NCBI GenBank assembly: GCA_913778765.1
Contig: CAJYXO010000106.1
Location: 1-44,021, forward strand
From: an uncultured Massilia sp.
GTDB lineage: Bacteria; Pseudomonadota; Gammaproteobacteria; Burkholderiales; Burkholderiaceae_D
Direction of reading: 5' to 3'
Length of the DNA stretch: 44,021 bases
The translations under genes and the position numbers were made by a program. Positions 1 through 7,948 of this stretch are shown here, piece after piece. Below the pieces are notes generated by a model. That model did not search any database. It saw only the letters and a program-made list of their open reading frames with translations, and had not been told where the DNA came from. Numbering within the stretch: the stretch's first letter is position 1; each line of letters opens with the position of its first letter.

Positions 1-493
1 CTTCGATGCGCTCGAGGTCGTAGATGTCGGTGAGGGCGCCTTGCGGGCGGGCCAGGTAGACGTCGTCGAGGTAGATGCCGACGCCCTGCTCGTAGCCGGC
101 CACCGGGTCCTGCTGGCCGATGCCGCGGATGAAGGCGGTGAGGGTGGTATTGGTGCCGCGCGAGGCCTTCAGGGTCGTGTTCGGGGTGGTGTCGGCCAGG
201 GCGGTGATGTCGGGCAGCGCCTGTTTTTCCAGCTCGGCGCCGGAGATCGCGGTGACGGCGCCCGGCACGTCCTGGATCAGTTCGGCACGGCGGCGGGCCG
301 TGACGACCACCTGGTTGATGTTGGTATCGGTACCGGCAGCGGCCGGGGCGGCGGCTGCGGCGGGCGCGGCTGCGGCATCGGCGCCTTCCTGGGCATGGGC
401 TACCCCGAGCGAACCGCCGTAGATGGCCAGCAGCACGGCCGTGGAAATAGCGGTACGGTTCAGCAGCATCAGATTCTTATCGGTAAAACGCAT
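1..493 (-). CDS. TonB-dependent outer-membrane receptor, N-terminal part (cut by window edge)
   Basis: Reading the minus strand from the ATG at 491-493 gives 164 codons that stay open to the window edge. A signal peptide (residues 1-35, ending near AHAQ) is followed by an Ala/Pro-rich stretch and then a plug domain: 'NQVVVTARRRAELIQDVP', 'VTAISGAELE', 'FIRGIGQQDPV', 'GVGIYLDDVYLARPQGA'. This is the classic start of TonB-dependent receptors, which import siderophores, vitamin B12 or oligosaccharides across the outer membrane using TonB energy. The substrate cannot be told from the plug. A good Shine-Dalgarno (AGGAGA) sits 7 nt upstream of the ATG. The gene diverges from a LysR regulator, which may control it. 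The beta-barrel lies outside the window. Confidence 0.93.
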   Translation of the reverse strand, partial: MRFTDKNLMLLNRTAISTAVLLAIYGGSLGVAHAQEGADAAAAPAAAAAPAAAGTDTNINQVVVTARRRAELIQDVPGAVTAISGAELEKQALPDITALADTTPNTTLKASRGTNTTLTAFIRGIGQQDPVAGYEQGVGIYLDDVYLARPQGALTDIYDLERIE

Positions 494-599
494 TGAAAGT
501 CTCCTAATATTATTGATAGCGCATGCGTTCAGGTTTTCGCACGGACTGGAGTTTGCCGCGCACAAGACTGGTTGAATAGATAACAACGCGCCCAGTGGT

Positions 600-615
600 T
601 GTGCAAAATTGCACA
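600..615. promoter_or_regulatory. Operator-like dyad 1 (TGTGCAA-N2-TTGCACA)
   Basis: Perfect inverted repeat with 7-bp arms and a 2-nt spacer, lying in the 271-bp divergent region between the receptor and LysR start codons, about 107 bp upstream of the receptor ATG. It has the same architecture as the dyad at 718-733. It is probably a binding site for the adjacent LysR regulator or another dimeric factor. The protein that binds it is inferred, not shown. Confidence 0.55.
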
Positions 616-635
616 TGCAGATCCTTGACCGGGCC

Positions 636-656
636 GCTTGTGCATCGAGCGCAAGC
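636..656. promoter_or_regulatory. Imperfect dyad between dyads 1 and 2
   Basis: GCTTGTGC (636-643), a 5-nt spacer, then GCGCAAGC (649-656): 8-bp arms with one mismatch. It contains the TGTGC half-site seen in the two stronger dyads, so it may be a weaker third site in the same regulatory region. The spacing differs from the other two. Confidence 0.3.
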
Positions 657-717
657 CCGTTCCACTGTGCGAAATGCGCGTTGCATGCCGCCGCCACGGA
701 AATTGTTGCGGACGAAA

Positions 718-733
718 TGTGCACTGGTGCACA
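718..733. promoter_or_regulatory. Operator-like dyad 2 (TGTGCAC-N2-GTGCACA)
   Basis: Perfect inverted repeat with 7-bp arms and a 2-nt spacer, same outer half-site (TGTGCA) as the dyad at 600-615. It ends 31 bp before the preferred LysR start codon, a position suited to autoregulation. Finding two sites of equal geometry, one nearer each divergent gene, is typical of LysR-type intergenic control. Confidence 0.55.
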
Positions 734-764
734 ATATGTGTTGCTGATATCAGACAATCACCAT

Positions 765-1685
765 ATGAATAGCTTGCCGGAGTGGACCGACCTGCGTTTC
801 TTCCTCGAACTGGCGCGCGCCGGCACGCTGTCCGGCGCATCGCGCCGGCTGGAGGTCGAGCACACCACTGTGGCGCGGCGCATCGACCGCCTCGAAAGCC
901 AGCTCGGCACCACTTTGTTCGACCGCTCGCGCGAAGGCTATGAACTCACCGAGATGGGCCAGGCCCTGCTGCCGCACGCGGAGGCGATGGAGGGCGCGTC
1001 GCTGGCGGCGGTCGAGCAGCTGAGCGGCGCCGAAGTGGCGGCCCAGGGCGTGGTGCGGCTGGGCGTGCCGGACGTGTTCGGGGTGCGCGTGGTGGCGCCG
1101 CTGCTGGTCAAGCTGCTCGACACCCATCCCGAGCTGTCGATCGAGATGCTGTCGCTGGCCCGCTTCGCCAACCTGGCCAACCGCGAGGCCGACCTCGGCG
1201 TGATGCTGGACCCGCCCGCCACCGGCCGCTACGTGGTCACGCGCCTGGCCTCGTTCCGCTTCTACCTGTACGGCTCGCCCGACTACCTGGCCCGCCATCC
1301 GCCGATCCGCAGCCACGCCGACCTCGAACGCCACGATTTCGTCGACTACGTGCAGGACCGCCTTGCCAGCCGCGAGCTGTCCTACCTGAACGAACTGGGC
1401 TTCACGCCGCGCCGGCGTTTCTGCTCGCTCGGCATGGGCGCCCAGGTCGAAGCGGCGGCGCTGGGCATGGGCCTGATGATGGCGCCGCCGTATGCGATTC
1501 CCGACGACGGCCGCCTGGTGCCGGTGCTGCCCGGCTTCTACGCCGAGCGCTCGTTCTGGCTGGCCGCGCCGACCGACCTGTATCGCCTGCGGCGCGTGAA
1601 AGTGGTGTGGGACCTGCTGCGCGACATCGCCGACAACAATCCTGCGCTGTGGTGGGTGAAGGGCGATATCGGGCGCGCGGCGTGA
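765..1685 (+). CDS. LysR-family transcriptional regulator
   Basis: 306-aa protein when started at ATG 765, the usual length for the family. Residues 1-65 form the winged helix-turn-helix ('LRFFLELARAGTLSGASRR', then 'RRIDRLESQLGTTLFDRS'). The rest is the two-lobed effector-binding domain ('GVVRLGVPDVFG', 'DLGVMLDPP', 'ALGMGLMMAPPYAI'). The frame is open upstream to 609, but those residues show no family similarity and run through the operator dyads, so 765 is chosen. LysR proteins usually regulate a divergent gene, here the TonB-dependent receptor at 1-493. The inducer is unknown. The stop codon overlaps the GTG start of the next gene, so the two may be co-translated. Confidence 0.9.
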   Translation: MNSLPEWTDLRFFLELARAGTLSGASRRLEVEHTTVARRIDRLESQLGTTLFDRSREGYELTEMGQALLPHAEAMEGASLAAVEQLSGAEVAAQGVVRLGVPDVFGVRVVAPLLVKLLDTHPELSIEMLSLARFANLANREADLGVMLDPPATGRYVVTRLASFRFYLYGSPDYLARHPPIRSHADLERHDFVDYVQDRLASRELSYLNELGFTPRRRFCSLGMGAQVEAAALGMGLMMAPPYAIPDDGRLVPVLPGFYAERSFWLAAPTDLYRLRRVKVVWDLLRDIADNNPALWWVKGDIGRAA

Positions 1686-2203
1686 CCGGCTTGCTGATTC
1701 GCCGCTTTGCCGAGGCCGACCGCGAGGCGGTGAACGCGGTGGCGCGCGCCGCCTTCGCGCAGTATGCACAGGCTTATAGGGAGTGGCCGAGCTTCATCGA
1801 GGGTATCGGGCGGATGGCTGATCTTGCGCGCGATGCCGACCTCCTGGTGGCCGAGCAGGATGGCGTGATCGTCGGCGCGGTCGCGCATGTCGGGCCTGGC
1901 CGGCCGCGTGCGGCCTTCTTTCCCGAGGAGTGGTCGGTGATCCGCATGCTGGTAGTGGATCCGGCGCGGCGCGGGCAGGGCGCCGGACGGGCGCTGGTCG
2001 ATGGGTGCCTGCGTCTCGCACAGGTAGCCGGTGCGCCGGCGGTCGGCCTGCATACCAGCCCGATCATGGCTTCGGCATTGCGGATGTACGAGGCGCTCGG
2101 CTTCGTGCGCGACCGCGATTTGCCGCCGATCCGCGGCGTGCCGTATGGGCGCTACGTGCTGGCTGCAGCCGGCATCCCGCAGGCGATCCGCCTGCCGGGA
2201 TAG
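1682..2203 (+). CDS. GNAT-family N-acetyltransferase
   Basis: About 173 aa. The start is taken as GTG 1682, which overlaps the LysR stop (GTGA) and begins 'VTGLLIRRFAEADREAV', the usual first strand and helix of GNAT proteins. The acetyl-CoA pyrophosphate-binding loop is visible as 'VDPARRGQGAGRALVDGCL', and a late 'MYEALGFVRDRDLP' matches the family's C-terminal motif. It would transfer an acetyl group from acetyl-CoA to an amine of a small molecule or protein. The substrate cannot be predicted. Overlap with the regulator suggests one transcript. Confidence 0.85.
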   Translation: MTGLLIRRFAEADREAVNAVARAAFAQYAQAYREWPSFIEGIGRMADLARDADLLVAEQDGVIVGAVAHVGPGRPRAAFFPEEWSVIRMLVVDPARRGQGAGRALVDGCLRLAQVAGAPAVGLHTSPIMASALRMYEALGFVRDRDLPPIRGVPYGRYVLAAAGIPQAIRLPG

Positions 2204-2225
2204 CGCGCCAGCCGGAATTGCGCCA

Positions 2226-2251
2226 TTGCGCAGGCCGGCGCAAGGTATACT
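2226..2251 (+). promoter_or_regulatory. Possible promoter/operator before the GGDEF-EAL gene
   Basis: TTGCGC (2226-2231) and GCGCAA (2238-2243) form an inverted repeat immediately before a -10-like TATACT (2246-2251), 32 bp upstream of ATG 2283. No -35 box at ideal spacing is visible, so the promoter may depend on an activator bound at the dyad. Confidence 0.3.
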
Positions 2252-2282
2252 CCGGGCTCGACCCATTTGCGCATTGACGAGC

Positions 2283-4352
2283 ATGTCGGACAGCCAGCCC
2301 GCGCCCCGGACGGAATTTCACAGCAGCGCCCGACCGCTCGCGGTGGCCGGCGTGCTGGCCGTCGCGCTGGCGCTGGCGCTGGCGGGGCTGCTGTATTCGA
2401 GCTACCACAGCACCATCGAACGCGAAGAGACCAACCTGCGCAACCTGGCCGCGGCCTTTGCCGCCCAGACCTATTACGCGATGCTGGCGCTGGACACGGC
2501 GCTGCCGCGTAATGCCAACGCCAACGCCAACGCCAACGCCAACGCCAACGCCAACGCCAACGGCGCCAGGACCGTCGTCATCGAAACCGGCGCCGGCTAC
2601 TTCCAGCGCATCTTCGCATCGAGCGATCTCGGTAGCGGCGGCTCGGTCACGCTGCTGCGGCGCGACGGCGTCATGCTGGTGCGCAGTCCCCATCTGCCGG
2701 ACGCGATCGGCCGCTCCTTCTCGCACACGCCGCTGTTCCGGGTCCACCTTCCGCACGCGCCGGTCGGCGCCTTCGAGACCACCAGCCCGATCGACGCCAA
2801 GCGCCGCCTGTACGGCTACAGCGCGGTGGCCGACTATCCGCTGGTGATCATCACGGGGCGCGACAAGGCCGACACCCTGGCGGTCTGGCGCGGCTGGCTG
2901 TGGGTCGGCGTGCTGGCCTGGCTGCTGCTGTCGTCGACGCTGGTGCTGCTGGCCTGGCGGATCGGGCGCGAAGCCGGGCGCCAGGCGGCCCTGATCGCGC
3001 GCCTGACGGCCAGCGAGAACCGCTTGACCTACCTGGCCGACTTCGATGCGCTGACCGGGCTGCCGAACCAGAACCGGCTGCGCCGCGTGCTGGGCGAGGC
3101 GATCGATGCCGCGGCGGCGGCCGCGCAAGGTGAACCGGGTGGGCCGGTGGTGCTGGTGCTGGTGGCGCTCGAACGCCTGCACGAAGTGGCCGACCTGCTG
3201 GGCATGGATGCCGGCGACGAGGCCATGCGCGAAGCCGCCGCGCGCCTGCACCGCCTGGCGCCGGAGGCCATGTGCCCGGCCCGCGTCAAGGCCAACGAGT
3301 TCGGCCTGCTGCTGCCGGCGACGCAGCCGGCGCGCGCGGCCGGCGAATTCGCCTTCGAGCTGCACGCGCTGCTGTCCGAACCGGTGCGGGTGGCGGGCCG
3401 CGAGTTCCACCTGCAGCCGGTGATCGGCATCGCCGCCTATCCGCAGGATGCCGGCTCGGCCAACGAGTTGATGCGCCTCGCCGACATCGCCAAGCACCGT
3501 GCGCGCGGCGACGGCGCCGAACCGGTGCATTTCCATTCCGAAGCCACCCACGTCCAGCTGGACGAACGGCTGTCGATCGAGGAGCAGCTGCGCCACGCGC
3601 TGGAGCGCGGCGAATTCCGCCTGGCCTTCCAGCCAAAGGCGCAGATCGCGACCGGACGCATCACCGGTTTCGAGGTGCTGCTGCGCTGGCACAATCCGGT
3701 GCTCGGCGAGGTCTCGCCGGCGCGCTTCATCCCGATCGCCGAGCAGACCGGCCTGATCGTCCCGATCGGCACCTGGGTGCTGCGCAGCGCCTGCGCACAG
3801 GCGAGCGTGTGGCGGCGCGAACTGGGCGTGCAGGCGCGCGTGGCGGTCAACCTGTCGATCCGCCAGTTCTACCAGAAGGACCTGCTGCGCACGATCGCGG
3901 AAGCGCTGGGCGATGCGGGCCTGGCGCCGGACGCGCTCGAGCTGGAAGTCACCGAGAGCATCGCGATGAGCGGCATCGAGGTGGTCGAACGCGTCCTGCG
4001 GGGCATCCGCGCGCTCGGTGTCGAGTTGGCGATCGACGACTTCGGCACCGGCTATTCGAGCCTGGCTTACCTGAAACGCTTCCCGGTGCAATGCCTGAAG
4101 GTCGACCGCGCCTTCGTGCGCGATCTCGGCGTGGATGCCGACAGCTCGGCGATCGTGCGCGCCATCGTGGCGCTCGGCCATGGCCTGAACATGCGGATCG
4201 TCGCCGAGGGCGTCGAAACCGAGGTGCAGCTGGCCATGCTGCGCGAGCTGGGCTGCGACGAACTGCAGGGTTACCTGTTCGCACGCCCCGTCGATGCGGC
4301 GGCCGTGCCGGCCCTGCTGGCGCAGGGCAGCCGCACCCCGGCATCGGCCTGA
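2283..4352 (+). CDS. Membrane-anchored GGDEF-EAL protein, probable c-di-GMP phosphodiesterase
   Basis: 689 aa from ATG 2283. Transmembrane helices near residues 20-42 and 203-226 enclose a periplasmic sensor region that carries an (Asn-Ala)8 tract at residues 77-92. The GGDEF domain follows ('FDALTGLPNQNRL'), but its active-site motif reads KANEF ('RVKANEFGLLL'), so cyclase activity is probably lost. The EAL domain (about 440-680) keeps its catalytic set: 'GFEVLLRW' (EVL variant), 'VNLSIRQF', 'LELEVTES', 'IDDFGTGYSSLAYLKRFP', 'LKVDRAFV', 'IVAEGVET', 'DELQGYLFARP'. The likely role is c-di-GMP hydrolysis in response to a periplasmic signal, with the degenerate GGDEF acting as a regulatory module. 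The frame is open upstream of 2283, but the membrane helix position supports this start. Confidence 0.9.
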   Translation: MSDSQPAPRTEFHSSARPLAVAGVLAVALALALAGLLYSSYHSTIEREETNLRNLAAAFAAQTYYAMLALDTALPRNANANANANANANANANGARTVVIETGAGYFQRIFASSDLGSGGSVTLLRRDGVMLVRSPHLPDAIGRSFSHTPLFRVHLPHAPVGAFETTSPIDAKRRLYGYSAVADYPLVIITGRDKADTLAVWRGWLWVGVLAWLLLSSTLVLLAWRIGREAGRQAALIARLTASENRLTYLADFDALTGLPNQNRLRRVLGEAIDAAAAAAQGEPGGPVVLVLVALERLHEVADLLGMDAGDEAMREAAARLHRLAPEAMCPARVKANEFGLLLPATQPARAAGEFAFELHALLSEPVRVAGREFHLQPVIGIAAYPQDAGSANELMRLADIAKHRARGDGAEPVHFHSEATHVQLDERLSIEEQLRHALERGEFRLAFQPKAQIATGRITGFEVLLRWHNPVLGEVSPARFIPIAEQTGLIVPIGTWVLRSACAQASVWRRELGVQARVAVNLSIRQFYQKDLLRTIAEALGDAGLAPDALELEVTESIAMSGIEVVERVLRGIRALGVELAIDDFGTGYSSLAYLKRFPVQCLKVDRAFVRDLGVDADSSAIVRAIVALGHGLNMRIVAEGVETEVQLAMLRELGCDELQGYLFARPVDAAAVPALLAQGSRTPASA
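2511..2564 (+). repeat. Hexanucleotide tandem repeat (AACGCC)n inside the sensor domain
   Basis: AATGCC, seven exact AACGCC units (2517-2558), then AACGGC. In frame it encodes eight Asn-Ala pairs followed by Asn-Gly. Because the unit is 6 bp, copy-number change adds or removes two residues without shifting frame. The tract lies in the periplasmic part of the GGDEF-EAL protein. Confidence 0.95.
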
Positions 4353-4378
4353 GCGGATTTCCCGGCCGTTTCAAGCGT

Positions 4379-4409
4379 GCGAGCCCGTTGGCGTCGGCTC
4401 GCCTATACT
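4379..4409 (+). promoter_or_regulatory. Dyad plus -10-like box ahead of the act-cox operon
   Basis: GCGAGCC (4379-4385) and GGCTCGC (4396-4402) form a 7-bp inverted repeat with a 10-nt loop, followed directly by TATACT (4404-4409). It is the only recognisable signal in the 123-bp gap before actA (ATG 4476). It could be an operator or activator site overlapping the -35 region of the operon promoter, or the tail of the upstream transcript. No U-tract follows, which argues against a terminator. Confidence 0.35.
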
Positions 4410-4475
4410 GTTTGCGGTGGTAAAAACAATAACTGCATTCGCAGGAATATTTACGGGAACCGATCCGCAACAGCG

Positions 4476-5126
4476 ATGGCCGCGCCATTCTCCAAGCCTG
4501 CCGTACTCGTCGTCAAACTCGTCCTGCTGGCGATCCTTGGCCTGGTCGTGGCGGCGGTGGCGGCGGCGCGCTGGCAGATGTCGCCGCGCAACGGCATCGA
4601 TGAACCCGTCAACCAGCCGATTCCCTTCAGCCACAAGCACCACGTCGGCGACGACGGCATCGATTGCCGCTACTGCCATACCTCGGTCGAGAAATCCGGT
4701 TTCGCCGGCATGCCCTCGACCTCGATCTGCCTGAGCTGCCATTCCCAGCTGTTCCTCGACTCGCCGGCGCTGGCGCCGCTGCACGAGAGCGCGCGTACCG
4801 GCAAGCCGATCCAGTGGGTGCGGGTGCATGACCTGCCGGACTTCGTCTACTTCCAGCACGACATCCACGTGAACAAGGGCGTGGCCTGCGTCGAATGCCA
4901 CGGCCGGGTCGACCAGATGCCGCTGACCTGGCGCACCGCCTCGCTCGAAATGCAGTGGTGCCTGGGCTGCCACCGCAACGCGCCGCAGCACATCCGGCCC
5001 CTGTCCAAGGTGCTGTCGATGGCGCCGCAGCGGCCCCTGACCGCCGAGGAAGTGCGCCAGCTGACCCGCCTGTACCGCCTGCGTGACGCCAACGCGCTGA
5101 CCAACTGTTCGACCTGCCACCGATGA
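4476..5126 (+). CDS. actA: Alternative Complex III subunit ActA, pentaheme cytochrome c
   Basis: 216 aa. One N-terminal transmembrane helix (residues 9-32) anchors a periplasmic domain with five CxxCH haem c sites: CRYCH, CLSCH, CVECH, CLGCH and CSTCH (the last at the C-terminus). 'PIPFSHKHHVGDDGIDCRYC' is the typical first haem region of this family, and extra His residues can serve as distal ligands. ActA carries electrons in Alternative Complex III, the quinol oxidase analogous in role to cytochrome bc1. ATG 4476 is chosen because the membrane anchor starts directly after it. Its stop overlaps the actB start (ATGA). Confidence 0.93.
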   Translation: MAAPFSKPAVLVVKLVLLAILGLVVAAVAAARWQMSPRNGIDEPVNQPIPFSHKHHVGDDGIDCRYCHTSVEKSGFAGMPSTSICLSCHSQLFLDSPALAPLHESARTGKPIQWVRVHDLPDFVYFQHDIHVNKGVACVECHGRVDQMPLTWRTASLEMQWCLGCHRNAPQHIRPLSKVLSMAPQRPLTAEEVRQLTRLYRLRDANALTNCSTCHR

Positions 5127-7948
5127 AGCGTCCCGTCATTCCGATCCACGGCGAAGATGAAGTTTCGCGGCGCCGCTTCCTGAAGCTGATGGCGGCGTCC
5201 GCGGCGCTGGCCGGCGCCGGCTGCAGCGGGCCGCCGGCGGAAACCATCGTGCCCTACGTGCGCATGCCGGAACAGGACGTGCCGGGCCTGCCGCTGTTCT
5301 ACGCCAGCGCCTTCGTGCGGCGCGGCTATGCCCATGGCGTGCTGGTCGAAACCAATATGGGCCGGCCGACCAAGGTCGAGGGCAATCCCGAGCATCCGCT
5401 CTCGCTCGGCGCCACCGACGTCTTCAGCCAGGCATCGATCCTGCAGATGTGGGACCCGGACCGCTCGCAGACCGTGCAGCAGCGGGCGGAACAGGCGAGC
5501 GAGCTGTCGACCTGGGCGGCCTTCGAAGCGGCCTGGGAGGCGCGCCGCCGCCACTTCGCGCGCGACGTCGGCGCCGGCCTGCGCATCCTGACCGGCAGCG
5601 TCACGTCGCCGACCCTGGCGGCCCAGCTGGCGGCGCTGCAGCGCAAGTATCCGGCGATGCGCTGGCACGCCTGGGACCCGCTGCACGACGATGGCGCTGC
5701 AAGCGCGGCCACGCTGGCCTTCGGGCGTCCGCTGGATGCGCTGTACCGCCTGGACCGCGTGGCCGTGCTGCTGACCCTGGACGCCGACCTGTTCGGCGCC
5801 GAAGGCGCGCACGGTGGCCACCTGGCGCATGCGCGCGGCTTCACGGCGCCGCGCCGGCTCGGCGCCGACGCCGCCGCCAACCGCCTGTACGCGATGGAAT
5901 CGACGCCGACCCTGACGGGCGCCTATGCCGACGAGCGCCTGGCGCGTGCGCCGCACGAGATCGAGGCGGCCCTGTGGCGCATCGCCGCTGCATTGGGCGT
6001 GGGCAGCGGCGGCCCGGCCCCGGACACGGCGACGTCGCGCTGGGAAGCGGCGGTGGCGAAGGCCCTGCGCGGTGCCCAGGGCAGGGCGCTGGTGGTGGCC
6101 GGCCCCACCCTGGGCCCGGCCAGCCGCGCGCTGGTCCACCTGCTCAACCAGCGCCTTGGCGCGGAGCAGGGCGCCGTCGCCTACATCGAACCGGTGGCGG
6201 CGAGCGCGCCCGCGCACGCGGCCTCCCTGGTGGATCTGGCAGCCGACATGCAGGCCGGCCGCGTCGACACCCTGCTGATGCTGGACACGAACCCCGTGTA
6301 TGCGGCGCCGCCGTCGCTCGGTTTCGCCCAGGCCTTGCGCCGTGTGCCGCTCAGCGCGCACCTGGGCCTGTACCGCGACGAGACCGCGCGCGAGGCCGGC
6401 TGGCACCTGCCGCTGGCCCACTGCTACGAAGCCTGGAGCGACGCCCGCGCCGTCGACGGCACGGCCAGCATCGTGCAGCCGCTGATCGCGCCGCTGTATG
6501 CGGGGCGTTCGGCGCACGTGCTGCTGGCGATGGCGCTGGGCGAGGGCAGCCGCGACGGCCACGCCCTGGTGCGCGCCACCTGGCAGGACCGCTTGCCGGC
6601 ATCCTTCGACGCCGCCTGGCGCGAGACCCTGCGCCGCGGCCTGGCGCCGGACAGCGCCGCGCCTGCGGTGAGCGTGCGCAGCGTGCCGGCGGCGCTCGCG
6701 ACGCCGCCGGCCCTGGCAAGGCCGGCGCTGGTGGCGCGCTTCGCGCCCGATCCGGCGGTGGACGGCGGCGACTTCGCCAACAACGCCTGGCTGCAGGAAC
6801 TGCCGCGGCCCCTGACTTCGCTCACCTGGGACAACGCGGCCCTGGTCGGTCCGGGCACCGCGAAGCGCGCCGGCCTTCTCGATGGCGACGTGGTCCGCCT
6901 GGAAGTCGACGGCCGCAGCGTGGAGGCGCCGGTGCTGGTGCTGGCGGAGCAGGCCGAGGGCGCCGTCACCCTGCCGCTCGGCTACGGCCGCAGCGGCGCG
7001 GGATCGGTCGGCAACGGCGTCGGCTTCAACGCCTATGCATTGCGGCCCGCCGGCGCGCAGGGCGGCGCCGTCCCGCTCGCGATGGTGCGCACCGGGCGCC
7101 GCCACGAACTGGCGCTGCGCCAGCGCGAAGTCGACATGCACGGACGCGATCCGGTGAAGGTGGCGCGGGCTGGCGCGAAAGCAGCGCCGAAGAAGCGCGA
7201 AGAAGAGGAGGGCGGCAAGACCTCGCTGTATCCCGAGCAGCGCTACGACGACTACAAATGGGGCATGGCGATCGACCTGAACGCCTGCATCGGCTGCGCC
7301 GCCTGCACGGTGGCCTGCCAGGCCGAGAACAACATTCCGGTGGTCGGCAAGGAAGAGGTGATGCGCGGCCGCAGCATGCACTGGATCCGGGTCGACCGCT
7401 ACCGCGCGGCCGAGCGCACGCTGTTCCAGCCGGTGCCCTGCATGCACTGCGAGCACGCGCCCTGCGAGGAAGTCTGTCCGGTCGGCGCCACCGTGCACGA
7501 CGACGAAGGCCTCAACGTCCAGGTCTACAACCGCTGCATCGGCACGCGCTTCTGCTCGAACAACTGCCCGTACAAAGTCCGGCGCTTCAACTTCCTGCAG
7601 TATTCGAACGAGACGCTGGAAAGCCTGCGCGCGCTGCAGAATCCGGAAGTGACGGTGCGCAAGCGCGGCGTGATGGAAAAATGCAGCTACTGCCTGCAGC
7701 GCATCACGCGCGCCCGCATCGACGCCGAAAAGCAGGGCCGCCGCATCCTCGACGGCGAGATGGTGACGGCCTGCCAGGCGGCCTGCCCGACGTCGGCGAT
7801 CCATTTCGGCGACCTGAACGACCCGCGCAGCGACGTGGTGGCGGCCAAAGCCTCGCCCTTCGACTACGTGCTGCTCGAAGAACTGAACACGCGGCCGCGC
7901 ACCAGCTACACCGCGCGCCTGGTCAACCCCGATCCGGAGCTGGAATGA
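5123..7948 (+). CDS. actB: Alternative Complex III subunit ActB, Mo-oxidoreductase-like domain fused to FeS domain
   Basis: 941 aa. A twin-arginine-like leader ('SRRRFLKLMAA', residues 15-25) is followed by Cys34 in a lipobox-like context (AGAGC). Residues about 40-700 resemble molybdopterin oxidoreductases, a domain known to lack the Mo cofactor in ActB. From about residue 705 a four-cluster ferredoxin domain follows, with Cys motifs 'CIGCAACTVACQ', 'CMHCEHAPCEEVCP', 'CIGTRFCSNNCPYKVRRF', 'CSYCLQRI' and 'CQAACPTSAIHFGD'. It would relay electrons on the periplasmic side between the quinol site and the haems. ATGA overlaps at both ends link it to actA and actC. Confidence 0.93.
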   Translation: MKRPVIPIHGEDEVSRRRFLKLMAASAALAGAGCSGPPAETIVPYVRMPEQDVPGLPLFYASAFVRRGYAHGVLVETNMGRPTKVEGNPEHPLSLGATDVFSQASILQMWDPDRSQTVQQRAEQASELSTWAAFEAAWEARRRHFARDVGAGLRILTGSVTSPTLAAQLAALQRKYPAMRWHAWDPLHDDGAASAATLAFGRPLDALYRLDRVAVLLTLDADLFGAEGAHGGHLAHARGFTAPRRLGADAAANRLYAMESTPTLTGAYADERLARAPHEIEAALWRIAAALGVGSGGPAPDTATSRWEAAVAKALRGAQGRALVVAGPTLGPASRALVHLLNQRLGAEQGAVAYIEPVAASAPAHAASLVDLAADMQAGRVDTLLMLDTNPVYAAPPSLGFAQALRRVPLSAHLGLYRDETAREAGWHLPLAHCYEAWSDARAVDGTASIVQPLIAPLYAGRSAHVLLAMALGEGSRDGHALVRATWQDRLPASFDAAWRETLRRGLAPDSAAPAVSVRSVPAALATPPALARPALVARFAPDPAVDGGDFANNAWLQELPRPLTSLTWDNAALVGPGTAKRAGLLDGDVVRLEVDGRSVEAPVLVLAEQAEGAVTLPLGYGRSGAGSVGNGVGFNAYALRPAGAQGGAVPLAMVRTGRRHELALRQREVDMHGRDPVKVARAGAKAAPKKREEEEGGKTSLYPEQRYDDYKWGMAIDLNACIGCAACTVACQAENNIPVVGKEEVMRGRSMHWIRVDRYRAAERTLFQPVPCMHCEHAPCEEVCPVGATVHDDEGLNVQVYNRCIGTRFCSNNCPYKVRRFNFLQYSNETLESLRALQNPEVTVRKRGVMEKCSYCLQRITRARIDAEKQGRRILDGEMVTACQAACPTSAIHFGDLNDPRSDVVAAKASPFDYVLLEELNTRPRTSYTARLVNPDPELE

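Noticed and set aside
609..764. Longer LysR start at 609
   Set aside because: The extra 52 residues have no LysR similarity and cover the operator dyads; ATG 765 gives the standard family start.
2511..2564. Hexanucleotide tract as a sign of sequencing error or an on/off phase-variation switch
   Set aside because: The units are exact and in frame, the protein continues normally on both sides, and a 6-bp unit cannot cause a frameshift. It is kept as a length-variation candidate only.
4847..7804. A 985-codon open frame on the minus strand
   Set aside because: It lies wholly antisense to actB and actA, which have clear family motifs. Its translation is Arg/His/Ala-rich without any domain, as expected for the opposite strand of very GC-rich genes. 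The same applies to long antisense frames at 750-1769, 2064-4181, 13582-15258, 26858-30154, 31023-33761 and 42283-43668.
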